A stretch of 64,000 nt of DNA from Intrasporangiaceae bacterium (lineage in GTDB: Bacteria; Actinomycetota; Actinomycetes; Actinomycetales; Dermatophilaceae): assembly GCA_021324575.1 (NCBI GenBank), contig JAJPIW010000013.1, forward strand, positions 1 through 64,000, read 5' to 3'. A model generated the notes under the pieces. That model ran no database searches. It was given only the letters and a program-made list of their open reading frames with translations, and was not told where the DNA came from. A program made the translations under genes and the position numbers. Shown piece after piece: positions 1 to 9,136 of this stretch (position 1 is its first letter; each line of letters begins with the position of its first letter).

Positions 1-138
1 CGGTGTACGCGGCGCAGCGTCGAGCGTGAAGTAGCACGCCATCACATCCACGTTGTTCGCATCGGCCGCTCCGTCCGAGTCGAGCGACGCGAGCTCAACC
101 GCTACCTCCAGTCCCTTAGGGACCCCGATGAAGGGTAG
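1..138 (+). CDS. Excisionase-like HTH (MerR/Xis type) protein, C-terminal part only; truncated by window start
   Basis: Frame 1 is open from base 1 to TAG 136-138: RCTRRSVEREVARHHIHVVRIGRSVRVERRELNRYLQSLRDPDEG*. The VVRIGRSVRVERRELNRYL pattern is typical of excisionase HTH domains; overlaps the integrase start. Confidence 0.65.
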   Translation, partial: RCTRRSVEREVARHHIHVVRIGRSVRVERRELNRYLQSLRDPDEG

Positions 139-1405
139 ACGGCGACTCTCCCCCGAAGAGACCACCTCGTCCAAGTACCGGGGAAAGGACGGTCGCTGGC
201 ACGCGCGGGTGACCATGGGGACGCGGTCGGATGGCCGTCCTGATCGCAAGCACATCAGTCGAAGCGCCAAGGGCGATCTCGACCGGGCAGTCCGAGCGCT
301 GGAACGATCACGGGACACTGGCCAGTACACATGGACCGAGTCCGATCCCACACTTGGTCAGTGGCTGGAGCACTGGCTCGAGAATGTCCTGCCATCCACG
401 GTCCGATGGAAGACGCTGTCGACGTACCGAAGCCAGATGGGAGTGCACATCGTTCCTGTGTTGGGTTCCGTTCGACTCAGCTCGTTGCGCCCGGAAACCC
501 TGGAACAGCACTATCGGCGAATGCTGGACGCCGGCAGCTCGGCCAGCCTCGTCCACGCCGTCCATCGTGTGCTCCGATCCGGGCTGAATGAAGCGGTACG
601 GCGGCAGCGTCTTGCTTCGAACCCAGCCATGATCGCTCGACCGCCCCGCATTCCCAGGCGGGAGGTCCAACCGCTCACCAGGGACGAGTGCGTGGCGATC
701 CTTGGGGCCGCTCGCACTCGCAGAAACGCTGCGCGCTGGTCAGTCGCGCTGTCGCTTGGTCTACGACAGGGCGAGGCCCTCGGTATCCAGTGGCGTGACA
801 TCGACTTCGACAACGGCACTATGCGCATCCAGCGAGCCGTCCAGCGTCAAACCTGGGAGCACGGGTGCCGCCTCGTAGCTGGCGGTTCCCAGCCCTCGTG
901 TGGCCGGAAGCGTGGGGCTGACTGTCCAAGTCGGCGAAATGGCGGCATCCGCCTGGTAGAGACGAAGACCAACGCCTCTAGGCGCTCCATCTCGCTGCCG
1001 CCACCCTTGGTTGAAGAACTGCGGATCCACCGTCGTGACCAGGCGCAGGAGCGACTGCGGGTTGGCCCCGCGTGGACCAGTTCCCTCGATCTGACTTTTC
1101 CTGACGAAGCCGGTCGCCCGATGGACCCAGCTCGCGACTGGCGTGAGTGGAAGGCAATTTTGGGAGCCGCTGGGGTGCGTGATGCCCGACTGCACGATGC
1201 CCGGCATACAGCAGCGACCCTGCTCCTGGTGCAGGGCGTTGACCTCCGAACGGTCATGGCAATCATGGGATGGACGGAGATGGCGACGGCCCAGCGCTAC
1301 TCCCACGCGGTCGACGAACTTCGGGTGGAGGCGGCTCGGCGAATAGGGGCTGCACTGTGGCCCGGAACCGCGACCCGAGACATCACCATGCCCCTTAACA
1401 GTTGA
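128..1405 (+). CDS. int: Tyrosine-type site-specific integrase
   Basis: N-terminal SAM-like domain (TLGQWLEHWLENVLPSTVRWKTLSTYRSQMGVHIVPVLG), catalytic motifs LGLRQGEALGIQW and RLHDARHTAATLLLVQGVDLRTVMAIMGW...ATAQRYSHA. ATG 128 preferred over 53 because it overlaps the xis-like stop. Confidence 0.95.
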   Translation: MKGRRRLSPEETTSSKYRGKDGRWHARVTMGTRSDGRPDRKHISRSAKGDLDRAVRALERSRDTGQYTWTESDPTLGQWLEHWLENVLPSTVRWKTLSTYRSQMGVHIVPVLGSVRLSSLRPETLEQHYRRMLDAGSSASLVHAVHRVLRSGLNEAVRRQRLASNPAMIARPPRIPRREVQPLTRDECVAILGAARTRRNAARWSVALSLGLRQGEALGIQWRDIDFDNGTMRIQRAVQRQTWEHGCRLVAGGSQPSCGRKRGADCPSRRNGGIRLVETKTNASRRSISLPPPLVEELRIHRRDQAQERLRVGPAWTSSLDLTFPDEAGRPMDPARDWREWKAILGAAGVRDARLHDARHTAATLLLVQGVDLRTVMAIMGWTEMATAQRYSHAVDELRVEAARRIGAALWPGTATRDITMPLNS

Positions 1406-1526
1406 GAGTCACAGGGGACGCCTTGGCGCGGTGTTGGCCAGAGCCAGCACAAGGGGATCGTCAACGCGCGCGCCCAGCATGATGGAGCGTGAGCCGAAGT
1501 CCGTTGAGGCGGATGTGGTTACGGTG

Positions 1527-2147
1527 TCACCGGAGGAAGCCATACACGACGCCGGCGACAGTGGCGCCGATGAGGGCTCCACCTGCCAGCTGCATGACGC
1601 TGTGCCGTCCGTCGCGCCATCTTGCCCATCCGAGCACCGGCAAGAGCAGGGCTGCGGCGATGCCGGCACCGGGAACTTCGATGGCGAGAACGGCGACTAC
1701 CCCGGCGGCAACGGCCATGTGCATCGAGGCCTTCCACACCATGGTGGTGAGCCCCATGGCGACGAGGCCGCAGATCATCGCCAGGATGAGCCAGACCAGT
1801 GGGCGGGGAGCACCGGCCAGGTACAGCACGACCAGCGCGAAAGTGACCGCGCCGGCGGCGGACGCCATAAGTGCGGGTCGCTGAGAGCGGCGGACGACCT
1901 GTCGATCGTCGGCCGATCCGTTGCGAAGGGCGCGGAAGAGGATGAGGTAAGGAACGCCAACCACGAGAACGAGAGCGGCTAGCCACCAGGCGGCAGCGGC
2001 CAACAGGCTGGCGGCGTATTTGACGGCGAGATAGGCCATGAGCGCGAGGACTACGTTCGCGGGTGTCAGGGCACCAGCGATCAGCCGGGCAGCCGGGGTG
2101 CTTCGGGCGTTGTTCAACCGCGAATGGTCGTCTAGATCGGTCCGCAT
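1527..2147 (-). CDS. PAP2-like integral membrane protein
   Basis: Multiple hydrophobic segments; C-terminal KASMHMAVAAG...WARWRDGRHSVMQLAGGALIGA resembles PAP2 phosphatase motifs. Immediately downstream of the MAB_1171c-like gene. Confidence 0.6.
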   Translation of the reverse strand: MRTDLDDHSRLNNARSTPAARLIAGALTPANVVLALMAYLAVKYAASLLAAAAWWLAALVLVVGVPYLILFRALRNGSADDRQVVRRSQRPALMASAAGAVTFALVVLYLAGAPRPLVWLILAMICGLVAMGLTTMVWKASMHMAVAAGVVAVLAIEVPGAGIAAALLLPVLGWARWRDGRHSVMQLAGGALIGATVAGVVYGFLR

Positions 2148-3227
2148 TCAGTCTCTCCTTTGCGAGCGTTCGGCGCTTGTGAGGGCGTCGCTCAGGCTAA
2201 TTAGTGGTCGGGGCCACGGTGCCCGGTCCAGCTGGGTCAGGGCGTCCTTGGCGGAGACGGCACCGGGCATCATGGCCACAGGTTTACCCATGGCCCGAGC
2301 GAGTTCCATGAGAGTGCTCGGCATTGCCACTTGGTGTTCCTCGAGTCCGTCGGAGATCTCGATCAGGCGCCGCTGAGCTTTAAGCCGCGGGTCGAGAACT
2401 TGCGTGATCCGGTCCTGACGTAGCGGGAGGTGCACATGGGGATGCTGGTTCACGATCAGCCGCCACAGAGGATCCAGCCGGACGGTGAGCCGTCGTGCTG
2501 CCAGACGGTGCGCAAGGGCCGGCAGTACCGGGAGTGCGAGCAGGCCGGACGCCAACAAGATGAGAGGAACTGGGAAGAGCACGGTCGCCAGGCGGTCGAG
2601 GTAGGGCGTCGACCGCCGTACGATCTGGGCGACGGAACTGTGCGTCGTCCACATCAAGAGGACTGCGATCCCGGACCAGGCCGAGGCCCCGATGAGGGCT
2701 ATGGCCACGGCTGCCGGAGGGTCTGTGCCCCGAGCCGAACGAAAGCTCTGGTGCGCGTATCGGGCCACGCCAACCTCGAACCATGCAAGGTAGAGGTAGA
2801 TCGTCACGATGTAGACGAGGCTCGCCAAGTGGCGGGGGGCCTCGCCCAGGTCTGCTAGCTCGACGGTGTGGATCGGGGCTGCGAGCCAAGCCGCAGAGGA
2901 TGTTGCCGCGGTGGCCGCGCTGACGGCGTAAATGGCGCGCCGTTGGCCCTCAGGTATGTCCGAGTGACGAGTGCCCAAGAGGTAGATCTGCGCGCTGGCC
3001 ACGGCAACGCATAGCGCTAAGCGGCTGCCAAGGTTCGTAACGTTGGAGATGTTCACCCACTCGTCCAGCCGGATGCGGTTGAAGTGAGCGGTGGCGGCAA
3101 TGGCGAGCGCCACCACGGAGACTGCCAAAGCGGTGCGCCAGGTGGCGGGTCTGCGGCGTGCCCGAACGCCCCTGTAAGCCCCAGCGCCCCAGAGCGCCAC
3201 GACCGTGAACACTTCGAGGGCGTTCAT
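2148..3227 (-). CDS. MAB_1171c-like (DUF6545-type) multi-pass membrane protein
   Basis: N-terminal multi-TM half and C-terminal DPLWRLIVNQHPHVHLP...RLIEISDGLEEHQ region; ATG at 3227 overlaps the upstream gene stop (ATGA). Confidence 0.65.
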   Translation of the reverse strand: MNALEVFTVVALWGAGAYRGVRARRRPATWRTALAVSVVALAIAATAHFNRIRLDEWVNISNVTNLGSRLALCVAVASAQIYLLGTRHSDIPEGQRRAIYAVSAATAATSSAAWLAAPIHTVELADLGEAPRHLASLVYIVTIYLYLAWFEVGVARYAHQSFRSARGTDPPAAVAIALIGASAWSGIAVLLMWTTHSSVAQIVRRSTPYLDRLATVLFPVPLILLASGLLALPVLPALAHRLAARRLTVRLDPLWRLIVNQHPHVHLPLRQDRITQVLDPRLKAQRRLIEISDGLEEHQVAMPSTLMELARAMGKPVAMMPGAVSAKDALTQLDRAPWPRPLISLSDALTSAERSQRRD

Positions 3228-3733
3228 CTCAGTCGCGCGGATAGCCTTGAAGAGGCTTGCCACTCTGCCGCGCGGGCACAGTCATCGAGTGCGACCGCGA
3301 GCGATGTTCCGACGTACTCAGCTGCAGCTTCCTCGTGGTTGCTGTACCCGGTGCGTTGCAGCATCTTCCGCGTCGTGTCCATTGGGAGAGAGGGCGCTAA
3401 GGCGGCAAGAAGTTTCGGGCTCAGGCTGCTGTGGAACGCCGGGTCGTGGTGCAGCAGTAGGTGACCAACTTCGTGGCAAAGGACGGCACAGCGCCTGGTC
3501 GGTGACGCACCCAATGGGACGAGCAAGTAGTCGTACTGGAGGGTGGGGATCCAGGCGCCCGAGGGCGCGTTACCCGTTAGAAGGACCTCAATGACTCGCA
3601 CGTCCCTCTCGCGGGAACGAGCCAAGCTGTCAACCAGGCCGTCGATCGTGCCGCTCTCGCGGATAAGAGCCCGCCCCGTGCGTACCGCCTCGCGCAGCCG
3701 AACGCTCGCGCGATGACGTTCAGTCCTCGCCAT
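3224..3733 (-). CDS. ImmA/IrrE-family metallopeptidase
   Basis: CHEVGHLLLHHD (HExxH) followed by NHEEAAAEYVGTSLA; overlaps the upstream XRE gene. Confidence 0.8.
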   Translation of the reverse strand: MARTERHRASVRLREAVRTGRALIRESGTIDGLVDSLARSRERDVRVIEVLLTGNAPSGAWIPTLQYDYLLVPLGASPTRRCAVLCHEVGHLLLHHDPAFHSSLSPKLLAALAPSLPMDTTRKMLQRTGYSNHEEAAAEYVGTSLAVALDDCARAAEWQASSRLSARLR

Positions 3734-4133
3734 TGCTTTTGCCTTCCATGCGCTGAATCTCCTTGAGCGCGCCGAGCAGTTGCACCAGACCTTCCGCATC
3801 TAGGTCTCCGCGGAGGCGCAGGCCGCCCATACGACGAAGCTGAGAGAGGGCTTCAAGGTCCTCATTCACGCGCTTCTCCTCGGCGCTGTCGAAGAAGTAG
3901 CCGACGGGGACGCCGAAGACCTTCGCGATGCCCGCGAGGAGGCGCGCCGACGGGTTGTCGCGACGACCGTTACGCAGGTTGCTGAGGTGCTGAACTGTTA
4001 CGGGCACGCCGCCGGCAGCCAGTTCACGTACCACGACCTCGTTCGTGTACCAGCCCCGTCCGTCGGGCTGAGGGATGGTCCGGAAAAGGCGCTGGAGTTT
4101 GTTCGCGAGATCGGGGATGCCCGCACTGTCCAT
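3720..4133 (-). CDS. XRE-type helix-turn-helix regulator
   Basis: VVVRELAAGGVPVTVQHLSNLRNGRRDNPSARLLAGIAKVFGVPVGYFF; start taken at MDSAGIPDLANKL (ORF track start 4166 is the alternative). Confidence 0.8.
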   Translation of the reverse strand: MDSAGIPDLANKLQRLFRTIPQPDGRGWYTNEVVVRELAAGGVPVTVQHLSNLRNGRRDNPSARLLAGIAKVFGVPVGYFFDSAEEKRVNEDLEALSQLRRMGGLRLRGDLDAEGLVQLLGALKEIQRMEGKSNGED

Positions 4134-4339
4134 AGCCCGATGGTACTCACGCCCCACGGAATGCATCTACAGATACATTTCATTAAGCCAGAAAAGCATC
4201 AAACGCGCCGATGGTCTATCGTGGTGGGGGTGGTGCCGTCACCGGACTCCCCAAACGCAGGCCAACCCCGCAGGGTGGACGCCGACCACTACCTCCTGTC
4301 GAGGCCCTGGGCGACTAGCCGCGACCTCGATGAAACCAA

Positions 4340-4379
4340 ATCCCCGCTGCTGCGGCCGGCTGGCCGCAGCAGCGGGGAT
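4340..4379. repeat. Perfect 18-bp inverted repeat, 4-nt loop
   Basis: ATCCCCGCTGCTGCGGCC ggct GGCCGCAGCAGCGGGGAT, in the divergent intergenic region between the XRE gene (-) and the lipoprotein gene (+). Confidence 0.9.
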
Positions 4380-4523
4380 CGCGCCCTACACGCTGTGAGA
4401 TCACGCCTAGAAGGTGCGTTCCGTGGCGCCTGTAGAGCACTGGTTGCTCGCGATCGACTCAGCCGTAGGTGTCCCCTCAGGGCCCAATCGGAGCCTTAGA
4501 GCAATGAAATCGAGGAGGAACAG

Positions 4524-5099
4524 ATGACGACCCGAAGTCGAAGCTGCGCCGTCGGTCTCACCATGACCCTGTCCGCAGTGACGCTGACCTCGGCCTGCAA
4601 CGAGCCCGAGCCACCTGCAGCGACCTCGACAACCAGCACCACGTTGGCGCCCACGTCGACGACCAGCACGACGTCGTCCCCAACGTCGCTCCCTCCGGCC
4701 GAGAAGGACCTCATGTCGGCGGAGGAGATGATTGGGCGCTACTGGCGTGTCCTCGACGAGCTAGCCGCCGATCCGAAGAAGAGTCTGAACCTAGTCGCCA
4801 CCGTGGCACGCGACCAGGCGGCGAGTCAGGCCCGCAACACGCTTGGGACCTATCAAGCCAAAGGCTGGACTCTGGTGGGTCGAACGATTGTCGACTCTCC
4901 GACCGCGACCACAAAGGACGGCAAGACCTTCTCGGTTTCGGCGTGCATCGACGTCAGCAGGGTCAACATCGTGGACAAGGCGGGCAAGTCCGTCGTGCGG
5001 CCGGAGCGCCCAGATCGTCTGCGGTATCCGTACACCGTTGTGAAGGCGCCGCAGGGGTTCTTCGTCACAGTCGACATGCTCAAGGGGAAACCATGCTGA
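4524..5099 (+). CDS. Lipoprotein with Thr/Ser-rich linker
   Basis: Signal sequence with lipobox-like LTSAC, TTSTTLAPTSTTSTTSS linker; overlaps the next gene. Confidence 0.6.
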   Translation: MTTRSRSCAVGLTMTLSAVTLTSACNEPEPPAATSTTSTTLAPTSTTSTTSSPTSLPPAEKDLMSAEEMIGRYWRVLDELAADPKKSLNLVATVARDQAASQARNTLGTYQAKGWTLVGRTIVDSPTATTKDGKTFSVSACIDVSRVNIVDKAGKSVVRPERPDRLRYPYTVVKAPQGFFVTVDMLKGKPC

Positions 5100-6019
5100 G
5101 ACGCGCCATGTCTGCCCTAGCGATTGCGGTTGCTCTGCTTGGTTGGGCAGGGCCAGCGTTCGCCACGGACCCTCCGGTCACATGCCCTCCAGGCACGAGT
5201 CCTGATCCTTGGAGTGGGGAGTGCATCATCGTCGTTACCGCCCCCGATGGCGGGGGCGGTGGCGGCGGGGGCCCCGGTCGTGACGTCGACCCCGTCTCCC
5301 TGCCAAGGTGTGCGTGGATCTTGACCTCGCCGACCAAGGTGGTGCCCTGCTCTTCGTCGGATGGATGGTGGGTTCAGTCGCAGCAGTGCTACGCCAAGGT
5401 GTTGCAGCCGAAGCCGCCGTTCAGTGACCCGGCCTGGGGTGGGCGCACGACCGGCCAGGTCTACGAGTGCACTAGACCGGTGGGTATCGGTCCGGTTTCC
5501 GGGATCGCCTTCTGGATTTGGCTGGCCACGCCACCGAACGGTGCGCCGCCGGACCCGCAGGTGCTGGCACGGCAGGCGGTCGCGCGGATGAACCTCCGCG
5601 CCATCAGCATCGGCATCGTGCCGGAGCCCGGAGCGGGAAGCGTTGGGATCATAGGGATGCCAACGTGGATGTGGGCACAGAATCCTGGGGCGACGACGTG
5701 GGGGCCGCAGACGCAGTCCGCGTCGGCAGGGGGCTTCACGGTCACGGCCACCGCGAAGGCGGAGCGCACGGTCTGGACGATGGGCGACGGCGCCACGGTC
5801 ACGTGCACCGGGCCAGGCACGCCGTATGCCGACTCCTACGGCAAACAGTCGTCCCCGACCTGCGGGCACACCTACACCCGGCAAGGCACCTACACGGTGC
5901 GGGCCACGACCTACTGGGTCGTCACCTGGGTAGGGATCGGCCTGAGCGGCACGATCCCGTTGGACTTCACCGACACGACCACGATCAGCATGGGCGAAGC
6001 CCAGGTGCTGAGCAGCTGA
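5093..6019 (+). CDS. Secreted protein with PKD-like C-terminal region
   Basis: Signal peptide MLRRAMSALAIAVALLGWAGPAFA; VWTMGDGATVTCTGPGTPY...CGHTYTRQGTYTVRATTYW pattern. Confidence 0.6.
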   Translation: MLRRAMSALAIAVALLGWAGPAFATDPPVTCPPGTSPDPWSGECIIVVTAPDGGGGGGGGPGRDVDPVSLPRCAWILTSPTKVVPCSSSDGWWVQSQQCYAKVLQPKPPFSDPAWGGRTTGQVYECTRPVGIGPVSGIAFWIWLATPPNGAPPDPQVLARQAVARMNLRAISIGIVPEPGAGSVGIIGMPTWMWAQNPGATTWGPQTQSASAGGFTVTATAKAERTVWTMGDGATVTCTGPGTPYADSYGKQSSPTCGHTYTRQGTYTVRATTYWVVTWVGIGLSGTIPLDFTDTTTISMGEAQVLSS

Positions 6020-6038
6020 GCAGCTCGAGGGGGAACCG

Positions 6039-6758
6039 ATGGCTCTGACCACAGAGACGGCCGACTCCGCCGGTGTGAGCGGGGGGCGAGGCACGCGACC
6101 GGACCGCCGGCGTCGAGCCAAGAGCGGCGCAGACGGCGACCAGGCATCGGTGACGCCGGCGCCGAAGCTTCGTCGTCGACCGGTGTTGGTCGCCGCGTCG
6201 GTTGCGGCCGTCATCCTCGGCGCACTGCTGGGGGCATGGGCGTGGTCGTCGACGGCCAACACCCACGAGGTGGTGGCGCTGCGCCTGACTGTCCCCCGCG
6301 GGGAAACGATCACCCAAGGGGACCTGATGACGGTCCAGGTGGGGTTGGATCCCGCCCTCAAGAGCATTCCGGGCGACCGCCTGGGGAGCCTGGTGGGTCA
6401 GCGCGCGGCGATGGACATGGCCGCCGGCAGCCTGGTCACTGCCGCCGACGTGACCACGAAGGTCCTCCCCGGCAAGGGCATGTCGGTGGTGGGGGTCGCG
6501 CTACCGCCCTCGCTGATGCCGGGGGAGGCGTTGCTGGCCGGCGACCAGGTGCGCATCGTGGCTACTCCGGGGCAGCAGGGCGACGTGGGACAGGAGCCCC
6601 CCGAGCCCATCTCCGCGACCGTGGTGGGGCTCTACCCGAACGGTGAGAACGGGCAGACGGTGGTCTCCGTCGAGGTGCCGCAGGAGCAGGCCGCGGAGCT
6701 GGCGGCTCGGGCGGCAACGGGCAAGGTGGCGCTGGTCCTGGACAGCCGGGAGCGCTGA
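6039..6758 (+). CDS. SAF-domain / CpaB-like pilus assembly protein
   Basis: One TM then LRLTVPRGETITQGDLMTVQVG...IPGDRLGSLVGQRAAMDMAAGSLVTAADV; first of the Tad assembly genes. Confidence 0.75.
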   Translation: MALTTETADSAGVSGGRGTRPDRRRRAKSGADGDQASVTPAPKLRRRPVLVAASVAAVILGALLGAWAWSSTANTHEVVALRLTVPRGETITQGDLMTVQVGLDPALKSIPGDRLGSLVGQRAAMDMAAGSLVTAADVTTKVLPGKGMSVVGVALPPSLMPGEALLAGDQVRIVATPGQQGDVGQEPPEPISATVVGLYPNGENGQTVVSVEVPQEQAAELAARAATGKVALVLDSRER

Positions 6759-6761
6759 GCT

Positions 6762-7562
6762 ATGGCCCTGATCGTGCTGTTCTCCGCCTCCGGGTCGCCC
6801 GGGGTCACCGCCTCGGCCCTGGGGCTGGCCCTCACCTGGTGGCGGCCGGTGCTGCTGGTCGAAGGCGACCCGACGGGCGGGTCGGCTGTTTTCGCCGGCT
6901 ACCTGCGTGCTGAGTCGGCGCCGACCAACTCGCTGATCGATCTGGCGATAGCGCAGCGACACGGGCAGCTGAGCCAGGCGATCGCCGAGTCCACGGTGCG
7001 GATGCCAGGCCCGCCCGACGCGGCGGTCTCCCTGCTGCCGGGCACCCGCGCGCACGGGCAAGCCCGCAGCCTGCTGCCGTTGTGGGAGACCCTCGCCGCG
7101 GAGCTGAAGGCCTTGGAGGCCACGGGCCAGGACGTCATCGTCGACGCGGGACGGCTCGGCCTGGCCGGGAGCCCGGAGCCTCTGATCTACGCGGCCGATC
7201 TGGCCCTGATGGTGACCCGGACCGACCTGGTGTCCCTGTCGGCGGCACGGTCGTGGGCCGAGACACTGCGAACCGGGTTCGAAGGAGTCGGCGGGACGTC
7301 GTCGCTGGGCTTGCTGCTCGTGGGGGAGGGGGAGCCCTACTCCGCGCGGGACGTCCAGAAGGTCCTGCAGATCCCGGTGGTCGCCTCCCTGGCCCAGGAC
7401 CTCGCGGCCGCCGACGTGTTCGCGAAGGGCGCCAAGGCCCCGCGCCGATTCGACTCCTCCCGCCTCGTCCGCAGCCTCACCGCGGCGCGGACCTCGATCC
7501 AGTCCGCGGTGACCACCAACCGTGGCCAGCTCGCCACGCAGATCGTCGGGGGGACCGGATGA
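6762..7562 (+). CDS. CpaE/ParA-like (MinD superfamily-like) protein of the Tad locus
   Basis: LIVLFSASGSPGVTASALGLAL (deviant P-loop region), VIVDAGRLG; located between CpaB-like and CpaF. Confidence 0.65.
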   Translation: MALIVLFSASGSPGVTASALGLALTWWRPVLLVEGDPTGGSAVFAGYLRAESAPTNSLIDLAIAQRHGQLSQAIAESTVRMPGPPDAAVSLLPGTRAHGQARSLLPLWETLAAELKALEATGQDVIVDAGRLGLAGSPEPLIYAADLALMVTRTDLVSLSAARSWAETLRTGFEGVGGTSSLGLLLVGEGEPYSARDVQKVLQIPVVASLAQDLAAADVFAKGAKAPRRFDSSRLVRSLTAARTSIQSAVTTNRGQLATQIVGGTG

Positions 7563-9136
7563 CGAACGACAACAGTGCTGCCCGCGAGCCGCGCAACCAC
7601 CCCACGGACCCGGCATCCCTGCCTCTGTTCGTCGCGCCACCGCCGGACCGCCGGACCGCCGCCCGCCCGGGCAGGGTGCGGGGATCGTTCTCGATGTCAC
7701 CACCTGCCGACCCGGCACCGACCGTGTCGCGCCCGCTCACCCCAACCGATCCCGGCGGCGCCGACCAGAACATGCCCCGGATCCACCGGCACGGCGCCGA
7801 CATCGACTGGGGCCTGGTCACCGCCCTCCGAGGACAGGCCTCGGACCGGCTCAGTGCCGCGCTCGGGGACGATCGGGGCCACCTGAGCTCGGCCGCGCAA
7901 CGAGAGCACGGCCGAGCGATCATCCTCGACCTGCTCACCAACGAGCACGACGAGCGGGTCAGCGCCGGCCAGGATGCCTGGAACGCCGCCGAGCAGGACG
8001 CCTTGGCCAAGGCCATCGACGACTCCCTGTTCGGGCTCGGGCGACTGCAACCGCTGGTCGACGACCACCGGGTGGAAAACATCCTGATCTTCGGCTGCGA
8101 CTCGGTGTTCCTCGAGCTCACCGACGGCCGCGTGATCCCCGGGCCACCCGTGGCTGACTCGGATCAGGAGCTGATCGACTTCCTGGTCTTCCTGGCCTCG
8201 CGGTCGGAGGTCAACGCGCGGCCGTTCTCAGAGGGGCAGCCGAGGCTGCACCTGCGTCTGGACGGCGGTGCACGGCTGGCCGCGGCGGCATGGGTCACAC
8301 CGCGCCCATCGGTGGTCATCCGGCGGCACCAGCTGCGCAGGGTCACCCTGGCCGACCTGGTCGACCGCGGGACGCTCACGGAGCTGGCGGCGTCGTTCCT
8401 GTCCGCGGCCGTGAAGGCCCGTCGAAGCATCGTCGTGTCCGGCGCCCAGGGCGCGGGCAAGACCACGCTCGTCCGTGCTCTGTGCGCGGAGATCCCCACG
8501 CAGGAGATCATCGGCACCTTTGAGACCGAGTACGAACTTCACCTCCACGAGCTCAAGGACCAGCACCCGTACGTCTTTCCGTGGGAGGCGCGCCCCGGCT
8601 CGGGCGAGCGGGCCGCCGACGGCAGCCAGGCCGGCGAGTTCACCCTGAGCCAAGCCCTGTTCGACTCCTTCCGGTTCGACCTCTCCCGCCAGATCGTCGG
8701 TGAGGTTCGAGGACCGGAGGTCCTGGCCATGCTCAAGGCCATGGAGTCCGGCGCGGGCTCCATCTCCACCACCCACGCCAAGAACGCCGAAGGAGCGATC
8801 GGCAAGCTGGTGACCTGCGCCATGGAGGCCGGGCCGCACATCACCCACGACTACGCCGTGCGGGCGATCGCGGCCAGCATCGACATCATCGTGCACGTCC
8901 ACCTGGAGACCACCCCGCTGGCCGACGGCACCGCGCAACGTTCCCGCTGGGTCACCGAGATCCTCACTCTGACCCCCGGAGAGCGCGAGAAGGGGTACGC
9001 CGTCCAGCGGGTCTTCCTCGCACCGCCCGGCAGCCGGGAGGCCGAGCCTGCGGTCCTGCCCGATGAGTACCGGGAGCTCGCCGCGTGGGGATTCGCCCTC
9101 GAGGAGTTCTACGGGCGCAGCGAGGCCGCCTCATGA
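7559..9136 (+). CDS. tadA: CpaF/TadA-type secretion ATPase
   Basis: Walker A GAQGAGKTTLVRAL, QIVGEVRGPEVLAMLKAMESGAGSISTTHAKNAEGAIGKL; ATG 7559 overlaps the upstream stop. Confidence 0.92.
   Translation: MTNDNSAAREPRNHPTDPASLPLFVAPPPDRRTAARPGRVRGSFSMSPPADPAPTVSRPLTPTDPGGADQNMPRIHRHGADIDWGLVTALRGQASDRLSAALGDDRGHLSSAAQREHGRAIILDLLTNEHDERVSAGQDAWNAAEQDALAKAIDDSLFGLGRLQPLVDDHRVENILIFGCDSVFLELTDGRVIPGPPVADSDQELIDFLVFLASRSEVNARPFSEGQPRLHLRLDGGARLAAAAWVTPRPSVVIRRHQLRRVTLADLVDRGTLTELAASFLSAAVKARRSIVVSGAQGAGKTTLVRALCAEIPTQEIIGTFETEYELHLHELKDQHPYVFPWEARPGSGERAADGSQAGEFTLSQALFDSFRFDLSRQIVGEVRGPEVLAMLKAMESGAGSISTTHAKNAEGAIGKLVTCAMEAGPHITHDYAVRAIAASIDIIVHVHLETTPLADGTAQRSRWVTEILTLTPGEREKGYAVQRVFLAPPGSREAEPAVLPDEYRELAAWGFALEEFYGRSEAAS

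Noticed and set aside
5117-6367. Minus-strand 416-aa ORF opposite the secreted protein and SAF gene
   Set aside because: Antisense shadow with Arg-rich composition and no motif.
6501-7718. Minus-strand 405-aa ORF across the CpaB/CpaE-like genes
   Set aside because: Antisense GC-frame artefact rich in Arg/Gly/Gln with no domain signal; overlaps two supported genes.
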